Assembly: GCF_040954645.1 (NCBI RefSeq)
Contig: NC_092808.1
Span: forward strand, 12,019,883-12,083,882
Length of the DNA stretch: 64,000 nt
Origin: Diabrotica undecimpunctata
Taxonomy: Eukaryota > Arthropoda > Insecta > Coleoptera > Chrysomelidae
Reading direction: 5' to 3'
Part shown: one piece after another, positions 53,700 through 64,000 of the stretch
How positions within the stretch are numbered: the stretch's first letter is position 1
How the letters are laid out: each line of letters opens with the position of its first letter
Notes under the pieces: generated by a model
Told to the model about the DNA's origin: nothing
What the model saw: the letters and a program-made list of their open reading frames with translations, nothing else
Databases searched by the model: none
Program-made: the position numbers and the translations under genes

Positions 53700-55790
53700 A
53701 TATCCACTTATAAAGTTCCAGTCACATATAAAAGAAACCCTAGAACACACCTGGTCAGTCGACCAGTCAAGCACGGAAATGTGGAACAACTGCAAGGAAG
53801 CTCTGAAATTAGCAGCCGAAAGCACATTGGGAATATCCCGAACCCAAGAAAGAAACGGTTCGAGAGTCTGCAAGAAAATAACAGATGAGAAGAACGAGGC
53901 ATTTAGGACCATGCAACAACGAAAAACTAGAACAACAATAGATAGATACAAAAACTTAAGGAGAGAGGAAAAACGCATACACCGAAAAAAGAAACGAGAC
54001 TCGGAAAATGACATATTAGAACGGCTCGAAAGCCATATGAGTCACGGAGAAACAAGAAAGTTCTATCATCAAATAAATATTATTAGAAAAGAATTCAAAC
54101 CAAGAATCAACTATTGTAATGATAAGGAAGGTAACTTACTTACCGACAAACAGGATATCCTTTTACGATGGGTAGAGCACTTTCGAGAGTTGCTGGAAGG
54201 GGAACCTACTAACAATATAGAGCTGGAATACCGAAATGAGGAACTCGTGGAGCCCCCCTCGGTAGATGAAGTGAAAATATCTATAGAAAAACTAAGGAAC
54301 CATAGGTCCCCAGGTAGCGATGGCATCCCAGCAGCAGAGTTATTTAAGCACGGTGGAGAGCAGCACCAGCACCAAGGTGATGCGAGAAATTGTTTGTAGA
54401 ATTTGGTCTGAGAAGCAAATGCCTACAGAATGGAGCTTAGGCTTAATTTGCCCGTTACACAAAAAGGGAAAAAAACTGGAATGCAATAATTACCGCGGAA
54501 TAACTCTCCTAAATACAGCATACAAGATATTGTCAAATATTTTGCACTTTTGAGATTAAAGCCTTATACTGAAATGTTTCTAGGAGAATATCAGGCAGGA
54601 TTCAGGCGTGGACGTTCAACCATTAACCAGATCTTTACACTACGACAAATCCTCGAAAAAGCGTAGGAGTTTAACATAGATATGTACTCGTATCATATTT
54701 TTGTCGATTTTAAAGCGGCATATGACAGTGTCTTAAGACCAAGTCTTTACAACGCTATGAATGAGTTAGGAATTCCAAAAAAACTCATATGTTTGATAAA
54801 AGTGACAATGGCGAAGATGCTATCAGCAGTAAAAATTCAAAACGACTCGTCAACCCCATTTCAACATTACATAGGGGATTAAGGCAGGGAGATGCGCTGG
54901 CGTGTCAGCTTTTTAATGTCGCCTTAGAAAAAGTTGTACGAGACGCTAATTTAGATAGCAGGGGAACAATATTTAATAGATCAGTCCAAATTCTAGCATA
55001 TACAGACGACGTGGACATTATAACAAGAACTAGGGCGAGAACTGCGGAAATCCTAACCGAGCTAGTAGCAGCAGCAGAACGAATGAGGTTACAGATAAAT
55101 CAAAATAAAACCAAATTCATGGCGACTAACACAAACACAAGAGCTGGAAATGTTGACACAAATTTAATCATCAATGACCAAAACTTCGAAGCAGTCAAAG
55201 AGTTCATATATCTAGGGACATCGGTTAACCCCAATAATAACACATCTGAGGAAATAAAAAGGCGAATAATAATTGCAAACAGGTGTTATCATGGTCTATC
55301 AAAGTACTTAGCTAACAAACGTCTGTCTCAAAAAACTCGTATGAGGCTGTATAGAACACTGATAGTCCCCGTTCTCACATATGGATCAATCAGAGGCATG
55401 GACGCTAACGAAAACAGATGAATCCGCTCTATCCATTTTTGAAAGAAAGGTTCTACGCAAGATATTCGGAGCGGTCTGTGAGAACGGAATATGGAGGCGT
55501 AGATACAACTTTGAACTGCAGAATATCTACAAGCATACGTTTGGTGGTAAAGATATTACCACTATAATTAAACGATACCACGATAAAAAAGATTCTAACA
55601 GCGCAACCCGTGGGAATGAGAAGACGGGGTAGACCAAAGCTGAGGTGGATGGACGGGGTAACACAAGATGCCGAGAAGATCTGTGTCGGCAACTGGAAAA
55701 TGCAAGCGAGGGACAGAATAGAATGGCGTAGAAAGCTTGAGAAGGTCGAGGCCCTCTAAGGGCTGTAGCACCAAGATAATGATGAAATAT
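53700..55790 (+). pseudogene. RTE-like LINE, linker to C-terminus, multiply frameshifted (family gamma)
   Basis: Four frames cover one RT. 53779-54399: linker (MWNNCKEALKLAAESTLG) and SPGSDGIPAAELFKHGG. 54320-54553: WSLGLICPLHKKGKK, NNYRGITLLNTAYKIL. Next, GEYQAGFRRGRSTINQIF and FVDFKAAYDSV. 54789-55421: RGLRQGDALACQLFNVALE, active site AYTDDVDII (Thr in place of Ala), FIYLGTSVNP, VLTYGS. 55381-55632: AWTLTKTDESALSIFERKV, RKIFGAV. Finally RRGRPKLRWMDGV and a GATAATGATGA tail. Endonuclease absent. More than four frameshifts. Longest single LINE remnant in the window together with 22690-24890. Confidence 0.9.
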
Positions 55791-56639
55791 CCACTTAGGT
55801 TGGTGGGGAAAGTGATGAGGGGAGATTATAAGATCACTCCTCGATGAGCTGCTGCCAAGGGCAGTCGGTTTCATTATTTAGTCCGGATTTTCTTCAAATT
55901 CGTTGTTGTTTTTCGTTGTTCGTTTTGTGTATCGGAGATTCAAGTGTAGTGTAGTAGCAGTTAGTTAAGAGTTAGGAATTTGATTCGGAATAAATAGCTT
56001 TCGACGTGTAGTTCTTCAAAGCCGGCAATTTTTTGACTTGAAGAGGTGAATTTGGGCTCAAGATGCTATTTGGCAGTCTTTGTTGAGTTAAGCACCGATT
56101 TGTTGTGTTGTACCTTATCTGAGAGAATTGTAAGACGGCGTTTCCAACATTTTGAGAGGTCCACATGGTTTTAAACAAGAATTGAGCGGCGGAGTTTTGA
56201 AGAGTGCATTTTGTTGTCATCCAGGATAATCCGAAGCCCGATTCAGTGTTTTACCTCCCCAAGATTTGTCCATTTTGTGTTCCATGGGTTGTCCCAGACC
56301 ATTTGCAGTTTGTGTGGGACAAGTGTTTTCTGATTCAATTCCAATCCCAAGAATTTTCGTAAAGGAAATACCAGCCAGTGTGATACAAGGTACTTTTTAT
56401 TAAAATTATTCAAAGTAAAATAAACATTTTTTTCTTAATATTCTATATATAAATTTCTTAATATTTTCAAGATTTTTTTCTTCGTAGGAATTTGAGTGTT
56501 TGGATAGGCTAAGACTGGAATTATCTCTGTAAGTCTTACTCTTCTTGATAAAATAGGAAAAGAATGCGTTAAGAAACAGTCTATTAAAGGTCGTGCCACG
56601 ACCCAACCTGATTGATTACTTATATGGATAAAATGTATA
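55791..56639. other. Stretch without a recognised gene
   Basis: No recognised coding or repeat structure; overlapping short frames only. Confidence 0.45.
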
Positions 56640-57922
56640 AAGGTCGAAATACCAAAAAAAAAGATAATCTTTTCTGTTTGTTGTTGTGTCATCGTTATTT
56701 TTTACTTCGTAACAATTTCTTTTGTAGTAGGTTGGCCACCATGCTTTAAAATCTTTTATAATACTGTTAACGGTCATTAAAAAGACAGAAAATTTGTTAA
56801 GTTTAGCAAAATTGACTGTAAGTTCAACATACTTCAAATTATGTCATGTTTTTTAATATTTCGTTTAATAACTGCGAAGTCTCGATCAAAGGCGAAAGCT
56901 GCAAACATTCTTATAAGTGAGTGATTTTTGTTTTGTCCAGCACAGCTATCTCTCAAGATATGTAAATGCTTGACATCTTCAGACATACTTCATTAGCTCC
57001 TTTTTTCCGATGCCTTCATGAAAGACATGGATCAAAGCCTTTCCTGTTTTCAAATCGTGAATATCAAAAACGTTTATGGTTAACTGATGCAAATAAAAAG
57101 TTTTCTGGACAGGAATTTGCGGAAGAAACAAATTTTGCATGAAGTCGATACATATTTGCAGCAGTACTAGGATCATTTTTTGACAGTTCTTTAAGTTCGT
57201 CCATTTTTTTGTAAAACTTTTTGGCTCTTCTTAAATGGACCATTTTTTCCGCAGCTGCAACTTTCTTGGCTGTTAACGAACTGGATTTTATTTTTACTTC
57301 AAGTTCTTCACACTTACAGCAGATATCAATTTGTGGTCGTGCAAATGACGGATTAAATTTCTCTTTTGAGAACCTCTAGATTTTGTAGTAGAAGCTATAT
57401 TTAAGTATGGTTTGTGGATGAAGTTCTTCAAACATCTTGTGCATTTTATATACGTTCAGTTGTTCGTCAAGGTATTGCCTTTCATTTAGCATAATGGGTA
57501 TTTTTGGTCGGAAATGAATTAACATGGTTAATTATAAGTTGGATTTGCAGGTTTTGAGTTTCCTGGATTTTGCTTTCCTCTCATGTCATACGGCGCTTTC
57601 CCAGCAGATAAAAGACGACAAAAACGATAAACCCGTTCCTTAGTTACGGCATGCAATGATGGGAATGCCTTTTTACAAACCTCTACCTTTCTTTCACTGG
57701 TTAATATCGATCATTTTTATACTGTACTGTGACCCTTTATTGTATTTTCGTCTTCAACTATCGGGCGTTTTCTTTCAATAGGTACCGTGTAAATTAAAGC
57801 TTGCAAATAGGCGTCTTGTTCGTTTTTAGTTTTAAAAGTGTAAAATTTAGTAAAAACTTCTTGTTTTTCGGCATCGGAAATTTTCTCAAAGCATTTTATT
57901 TTGCATCCAAAATATAAAAATC

Positions 57923-58206
57923 GTCGGTCAGATAACAAAGCGGGTCAGGCGGCCGATTCTCATTCGCTTAACTGTCGAATGGTTAAGTGGATGTCGGTTC
58001 AAGCCCTGGCTCCGTTTTCAGAAAAATAAAAAATGCTAACGCAGCAGTTTAAAATTCTGAAACGAATTTGCGGCTTAGACTAGAATATGCAGGTGTCTGA
58101 TCGGCCTATGGTGAAGCAGAACGACAAGGGAAAGGGGCTTGCGGCTCGGTCATACTCCTCCATAGATCCCTACCGGAAGGGCGTGGCGTCTAAATACCGG
58201 ATATAG
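57923..58206 (+). mobile_element. SINE1 copy
   Basis: Head GTCGGTCAGATAACAAAGCG, B-box-like TCGGTTCAAGCCC, shared body GCTAACGCAGCAGTTTAAAA, GCGGCTTAGACTAGAATATG and CTCCATAGATCCCTACCGGA, ending TACCGGATATAG without a long TA tract. It interrupts the minus-strand DUF7869-like pseudogene. Confidence 0.88.
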
Positions 58207-58288
58207 ACTTCTTTAAAAAATAAGTAACTTACATACACCGAGTTCAAATTTCTTTTTTAGAAACGGTACTCCCTTTATAATCTGTACA

Positions 58289-58332
58289 GTACAGACCTTC
58301 TACTGTTGCCGTACAGACCTTCTACTGTTGCC
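58289..58332. repeat. 22-bp exact tandem duplication
   Basis: GTACAGACCTTCTACTGTTG plus CC occurs twice in a row, within the 5' part of the DUF7869-like pseudogene. Confidence 0.95.
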
Positions 58333-58425
58333 TTTTCATCTTTTTACACTGATGTCACTTGTTTAACACCTTTTTTCCGTTTTAAAACTTATAAATCAAC
58401 ACCACTATTATCTATTTCCGCCATG

Positions 58426-59339
58426 ATTGTTTACAAAATTACAAATGTCAGTTGTATTTTGTTTCATAAACAAGACAGATTCGCTTTGTGTCGTGTTTCT
58501 CAAATAAATGAAGTAAAAATGTGTATAATATCGTATATTTATGACCAATACTTATCTTGCTTCTAAATAAAACGATGATTTAAGGTGGTTGGATACAATT
58601 TATATCGAAATGTCCAAAATGTTAAACTGGGACTTACCTTGTTTCTCAAATAAGCGATTCAATTAACAATAATATAACCTTTATTTAATACTTTCTTAAG
58701 ATTTACGTCTCTGTAATGTTGAGTTAACCTATACCAAAACAAGTTGCAAAAATCGTTAGCAAAGGATCGATTAACTTTCATATTCTAATACTATATTCAA
58801 ATATTTTCTTCCAAGTTTCCCTCGTATTATCGCGTTTACCTAGCTCACTCCCTTTTTAATGCCTCCAGGATGGTATGAGACATCACGGTAGGCCCCGTGA
58901 CAGTGGCATATCATCGTTTCCACCGCGTCGGTCGACAAGCGCCATCTGTTCCCGAAATTGATGTGCCGCTTAATGATCTCCATAAGTAACACTTAATTAA
59001 CAACACCGGGTTTATGTATTAATGGGTGAGATGAGTAGAAAGAGTATGAAACGTATCAGGAAAGGGTTAGGGAATATACAATATCTTTTCAAAAACTACT
59101 AAGTCAAGAACAGAAGTTAGGTATCAAACCGTCAGTTTGGCTAAAATAGAAATTTTTGCTGTTTTCTACCAACTAATAGATTTATCTGTAAACATTTGGT
59201 ATTATGTGTCTGTAACATTTAGTACATGAATTATAATATATAAAATATGATAAATATTTTCATTTTAATTCAAATTTTTATTTACCAAAATTACCTTTAC
59301 AGTACAATATGCCCAATTTAAGATTTTGGGTTTCTTTTC
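58426..59339. other. Stretch without a recognised gene
   Basis: Nothing recognised on either strand. Confidence 0.45.
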
Positions 59340-61970
59340 GACACATCGAAATGTGGAACAGACCATAAACGACTGACAGCAAAATTGGGCATTAATTGGA
59401 AACATAACAAGACCCCTCTACAGAAGAACCGTTGAACACTATAAGAGAAAAACAGTACAATATAGAACTACTCCAAGAACAATCAATCAATAGAATTTAG
59501 ATACGGCAACATCGAAGAAATATACGAGCATATAAACGCGAGTATAAAACAAGCAGCATTCGAGGCCGTTGGAGAGAAAGAACTTATAACAAATAAACAG
59601 CACTATTATGAAATAAATGAACCAACAAAAGGAATCATTGAAGAAAAAAGTAACTATACAGAAAATGGCTGACTACAAACAACGATGAAGTTTATAAAGA
59701 ATATAGAGAAAACGATAGAGACGTGAAAAAACAAATAACATAACAAAAGAATGAAGAATGGGAAAGAACCTACTTAAATATTAAAATATACATAGGAGGT
59801 ACAAGAACTTTGGAGTCATGGAAAGTACTGAGAGAATTAAAACAAAACCCAAAAGAAAAAATTAAATTGAAAATATACAGGACAAAGAATAGAGGACTAT
59901 TAGAAGGAACTATTAACAGAACAAAGACCATAATTCATTGGAAAAGAAAACAGGCGAAGACGAAGCGGGTCTCCACAACAAGAAAAGGAAATAACAGATA
60001 GGGAAATGAGAACGACCATAAAAGCAATCAAAAATAAGAAAGCACCGGGACCTGGAGGCACCTTACCTGAGCCTATAAAATACAGCTCAAAAAAATTACA
60101 CCGGATAATAATATGGATATTTCAGAAAGCCATAAATGGAGAACAGCTTCCAAAGGAATGGACGGAGGCATATATGACATCTCTATTTAAGAAAGGAGAT
60201 AGAAAACGATGCGAAAACTACAGAGGAATAAGCGTAATATCATCAATAGGAAGATTATATGGGAAGATACTGCAAGAAAAGATAGAGCAAGCGATAAAAG
60301 GCAAAATCGGGGAAGACCAGGCAGGCTTCGCAGCAGGGAGATCACGCATAGACCACATATACACACTGGAACAACTCTTGGAAAAGATACATTGTGCATT
60401 TGTGGACCTGAGAAAGGCGTATGACTCTGTACAAATGTCAAAACTGTGGGAGGAAAAATATAAATTAGAAATACAGGCGGAACTGATAGAAGCTACAAAA
60501 GCTCTGTATAAAGAAAATAAAGTGTCCATTAAAATGGTAACAAGAATCATAGGAGACTTCACCATAACAAAAGGGCTCCTACAGGTTATTCCACACCTCC
60601 AACCCTGTTCAAAATATACTTAGAGAAAGCCTTGACTAAATGAAAAAGAAAATGCGAAGGCATGGGAGTAGTGATTGCACAAAACCAAGAAAACCTGAGT
60701 TATATGATGAAGAAACTACAAGAAAAATATACCAAGGCTGGCCTAGATATTAACTTCACGAAAACAGAGTACCTATTTACAAGTGAAGAATACAGAAGAC
60801 CTATAGATTGACGACTACGTAACAATCAAAGGAAAATATATATCTAAATACTTGGGGTTCATAATCACGAAAAAGGCAACAACAGAGGAAGAAATTAAGC
60901 AAAGATTAGGACAAACAAGAAGAGCAATCCGACAACTAATTTCAGTATGGTGGGATAGACACCTAAATATGGAGACAAAAATACAGATTTACAAAACATT
61001 CTTCTTCTTCTTCTTAGTCGTTAACCTGATGCAGGTATCGTGATATCATGAAGCTATTAACTAAATTTCCCAATGTTCCTCCACGTTTTTCTATCTTCTG
61101 CCATTCTAGCACATTCTGACAATGGAGCGCCAATGGTAGCAACAATATGGTCCGTGTATCGTGTGGGAGATCTACCTCTATTTCTTTTGCCTTCTACTTT
61201 TCCCTGGATGGTAAGTTTTTCAAGACCATTTCTTCGAAGGACATGTCCAAAATAGCTTATTATTTGTTCTGATATTTGTGTTCTTAGTATTTTCTTTATG
61301 TTTAGCTGGTCCAGTATGGATTCATTTGTTCTTCGGGCCACCCATGGTATTCTCAGCATTCGTCTCCAGCAGTACATCTCAAATACATCTATGTTCTTTT
61401 TGTCTTTCTCAGTAAGGGTCCAGCATTCCGATGCATAAGTAAAAACTGGAAAAACTAGACTTCTTACTAGTCTCATTTTTGTATCGGTAGTTATTTCATG
61501 GCTTTTCCAAATTTTTGTTAATTTTGCCATAGCGCTACAAAACATTAGTGCGAAGTATCATATATGGGGCTGAAAATTGGATTATAAACTAGAAAAACAG
61601 CAGTAAGTAAGATAGTAGCAACCGAGATAGAATGCCTGCGAAGATGCTGCAGAGTAACAAGAATGAGTAAAAGAAGTAATGACGAAATAAAGAAAAGAAC
61701 ATCAATAGAAACAGACATACTAACGTATATGGAACAAAAAAGACTAAAGTGGTATGGACATGTAAGAAGAACTAGCGACAGCAGATGGATAAAGAGAATA
61801 ATCGAATGGAGCCCTATAGGAAGGAGGAAAAGAGGCCGACCCTTTGAACAAAGTAGACGACGCCACGAGTAAGAGAGGCCTAAACGATAGAGAATGGAAA
61901 TAAACGAGAGAGAGATGGAAACGGTTGAGTGAGGGAAGGCAGTGAATACCGTAGAATCCCTGAATATATA
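59340..61970 (+). pseudogene. LINE (family alpha), longest copy, split by another LINE
   Basis: A pre-RT linker is near 59500-59700 (NIEEIYEHINASIKQAAFEA). RT in 60006-60623 has KNKKAPGPGGTLPEPIKY, LPKEWTEAYMTSLFKKGDRKR, NYRGISVISSIGRLYGKIL, DQAGFAAGRSRIDHIY and CAFVDLRKAYDSVQMSKLW. A frameshift at GLLQ and a deletion that removes the active-site FADDQ (MGV joins VIAQ near 60670) follow. Then KYLGFIITKKATTEEEIKQ. After the inserted LINE: MTYGAENW-like sequence, QRTSIETDILTY-like sequence, WYGHVRRTSDSRWIKRIIEW, ending GTAGAATCCCTGAATATATA near 61970. Same family as 29975-30889. Confidence 0.9.
61001..61535 (-). mobile_element. 5'-truncated LINE with (GAA)n tail inserted in the alpha LINE
   Basis: Framed by the 11-bp duplication TACAAAACATT (60990-61000 and 61536-61546). 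The minus-strand frame 61057-61545 reads KSHEITTDTKMRLVRSLVF, TYASECWTLTEKDKKNIDVF, YCWRRMLRIPWVARRTNESI, ISYFGHVLRRNGLEKL and GKRNRGRSPTRYTDHI. The tail complement CTTCTTCTTCTTCTTC is at 61001. Intact frame from the truncation to the stop. Confidence 0.93.
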
Positions 61971-62587
61971 TGGGTTTGTTTTCGTATGTCTGACTAGGTA
62001 TTCTGCGAATCTGTCTGCGACTGCGTATTCAAAAATTTGCTTATTGATGATTAAATAATCAAATAACAGACGCAGTTTTTTGTATTTGACCAGAAAAAAA
62101 TAAATATACTTGTGATTAATATATATAAAATATTTGAGTACACCAATGAATATCGCTGACGTCAAAAAAGGCATATGATAATAACGGTCACATACCACTA
62201 AACGAATTACTGGCGTGAAATTTCCATCAACTTCAATTTATTCGAGTGGTGGTGGAAGAATAATGAACCGCCTTTTTTGTTACCGTCGACCGATATGTTG
62301 AAATTCGACGATGAGGAAATCTATTTAGATGATATACTGCTGTGACAGGGGTGTTTATCTGGATGTCCGTCGATATAAAATATATTTAGTGTCGAATATA
62401 AATTTTTAAAAGCATGTTTGTTATAGCTCATAAAGCCTTTTTGTCTTTTTTTATTTATTCCTTACATTTTCTACTATACTCTATTTGAAAATGCGTGAAA
62501 GCAGTCTTTCGATTTCTCTTTTTGACACAGCTCTTCAGAATATTTGATGACTCAGGTTCTTCGGGTTCATCGTTTACTTCGGCTGTT
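61971..62587. other. AT-rich stretch without a recognised gene
   Basis: Nothing recognised on either strand. Confidence 0.4.
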
Positions 62588-62629
62588 CCTAGTAAATTAT
62601 CATCATCTTCATGATGATAATTTACTAGG
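62588..62629. repeat. 19-bp perfect palindrome
   Basis: Arms CCTAGTAAATTATCATCAT and complement, spacer CTTC. Followed by a TTTAC/TTTACT simple repeat to about 62660. Confidence 0.93.
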
Positions 62630-62689
62630 TTCTACTTTACTTTACTTTTACTTTACTAGATTTACTTAATCAATCAATCAGTTTAAGTC

Positions 62690-63110
62690 TTTATCGATTC
62701 CTTCTCTCCAACTTAATCTCTTAATCTCGGTCTACCTTGCTTTCTTCTTCCATGCAGGGTCCAGTTCAATACTTTCTTTGGTATTATGTGTTCATCCATT
62801 CTTTGGACGTGTCCATACCATCTTAGTTGATTTATTCTGATGTCCTCTATTATACTATGCTTAACACCCATCATTTCTCGTATTCTTTCGTTTCTAACTC
62901 TGTCTTATCTTGATTTTCCAGCCACTCTTAAGTTTTTCTCTTTCAGTGGCCATACCTCACTTTCATTATGTAACAATGCTTTTTATAATGCTGTTATAGA
63001 TTTTGTGTTTGTTTTCTTTGGAGATTGTTTTGTCCCACAGTACACTGTTTAATTGCCTAATGGCTTGTCTTGCCTGGTTATTTCTATGTTTAATAATCTG
63101 TTTAATAAAT
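62690..63110 (-). pseudogene. LINE C-terminal relic
   Basis: The minus strand reads, across frames, IRINQLRWYGHVQRMDEHI, then RKFELDPAWKKK-like sequence near 62700-62830, preceded by RVRNERIREMMGVKHSI. This is the GHV-x-R-M tail of a LINE RT. Degenerate; no tail or target duplication visible. Confidence 0.65.
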
Positions 63111-63515
63111 GACTAATTTGCCATCGTTGGTTATTTGCATGCCTAAATATTTGTATTTTGACAGTGATTTATTTTTCGCTATATTTCTTCCTAAGATTAG
63201 ATTTTGTTGAATTCCCCAAATACACATGTCGCTCATCCGGACGAACAGTGTCACAAGTCAAAAAACACCATTTTTCAGGAGAGACAAAAATAGATTTTTT
63301 ACATCTTAATTTAACTGTCAGTTTTAAACGGTAATTGCTAAAATTTTCAAATCAAAAACGAAGAATACGAATAAGTGAATGTTTCTAATAGTGTACGAAT
63401 CAAAACAAAAAAATATGATATCTGTTTTAACAAAGAAAAAAAGATGAAAATTTTGACTTATGTCACTTTTCTTTTAAAATGTTGGTCACTTTTTTAAAAA
63501 CGAATGAAAGTATTG
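63111..63515. other. AT-rich stretch without a recognised gene
   Basis: Nothing recognised on either strand. Confidence 0.4.
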
Positions 63516-64000
63516 ACGTGAGATCACAATTGCTCTAATTGCGCATTGCAGTAAGATACTCTTACACATAATTCTCGAGAGGATAAAGCCCTTTTTACTA
63601 CCTAACATTGCGGAGGAACAAGCAGGTTTCGTCCCCGGACGTGGTACTAGAGAACAAATTTTAAACGTACGGCAGATTGTAGAAAAATCCAGAGAATTCA
63701 ACATCACAACATATTTGTGCTTCATAGATTATAGTAAAGCTTTCGATTTGGTCAACTGGAGTAAAATGTGGCAGGTTTTGTCTGAAATGGGAGTCCCCAA
63801 TCATCTGATACTGCTAATTAAAAGCCTGTACAATAACAATTAAGCCAGAGTTAGAATAAATGGGGAACTAACCGATAGTTTCAGGGTCACAAAGGGCGTG
63901 AGACAAGGCTGCATACTAAGCCCAATTCTATTTAACATCTATGGTGAATGGATAATGCGGAAAGCTACTAAGGACTGGAACGGTGGCATCACCATTGGCG
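63516..64000 (+). pseudogene. LINE reverse transcriptase, continues past the window
   Basis: Reads LLHIILERIKPFLLPNIAEEQ, GFVPGRGTREQILNVRQIV, LCFIDYSKAFDLVNWSKMW, then a TAA at 63841-63843 in place of a sense codon, ARVRINGELTDSFRVTKG and VRQGCILSPILFNIYGEWIM. These are RT palm motifs of an RTE-like or related LINE. The active-site block lies beyond the right edge, so completeness downstream cannot be judged. Confidence 0.88.

Larger units (their letters stand above)
56640..58425 (-). pseudogene. DUF7869-like gene, third and diverged copy
   Basis: Minus strand. Possible start near 58425 (MAEIDNSGVDL), then KKGVKQVTS; after the SINE, GCKIKCFEKISDAEKQEV and KNEQDAYLQALIY (57717-57938), aligning with NCNCKLKYFEEIGHENF and HLQDAYLYGNI of copy A. 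Next come VCKKAFPSLHAVTKERVYRF and RGKQNP near 57580-57680 (compare ICKKAFLSLHGISKARLERL), and QNLFLPQIPVQKTFYLHQL and FHEGIGKKE in 56979-57176. The C-terminal KYVELTVN and DFKAWWPTYYK lie near 56740-56830. The block with SDNC and HSFLPCDR is not visible. Many stops. A different subfamily from copies A and B. Confidence 0.68.

Overview
This window looks like repeat-dense nuclear DNA of an insect. It is AT-rich, has short GT-AG introns, and carries element families common in insects (RTE-like and CR1-like LINEs, Penelope, Pao/BEL, copia, pogo, Tc1/mariner, hAT, and an insect DUF7869-type protein family). A beetle with a large genome is my best guess, but the sequence alone does not decide it. 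I found no convincing host gene; nearly every coding signal is a transposable element, most of them broken.

Layout. 1-7.7 kb: LINE fragments on both strands, a SINE copy, a hAT remnant and a MITE. 7.7-12.3 kb: a pogo-like transposase gene and, on the minus strand, the 5' half of a hAT transposase of the ZMYM1-like type, the pair lying between two 41-bp direct repeats. 13.0-20.9 kb: the main object, a DNA element with 33-bp terminal inverted repeats and subterminal repeats that carries a DUF7869-like gene with one 83-nt intron. It holds one and a half copies of the gene around a hAT element, plus an 880-bp MITE and a tRNA-derived SINE. 22.3-28.1 kb: SINE, an RTE-like LINE with APE endonuclease and RT, a Tc1 fragment, and an end-to-end pogo element with a 5'UTR intron. 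29-36.2 kb: LINEs nested in LINEs, including an in-frame fusion of two reverse transcriptases, then a CR1-like LINE. 36.2-43.1 kb: a mariner-superfamily element with perfect 37-bp inverted repeats, split by a young Pao/BEL retrotransposon. 44.1-46.5 kb: a Penelope-like element with GIY-YIG endonuclease and two hammerhead ribozyme motifs. 47-52 kb: LTR-like sequence, LINE end, degenerate copia. 52.7-58.4 kb: palindrome, fold-back element, LINE, and a third, diverged DUF7869-like pseudogene on the minus strand. 59.3-64 kb: more nested LINEs; the last runs off the window.

I use three working LINE labels. Alpha has FADDQVV at the RT active site and ends in (TA)n. Beta ends in (GAA)n. Gamma ends in (ATG)n. 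Clean target-site duplications at many insertions give a relative order of events. The elements do not act together as a pathway; the window records successive nested insertions.
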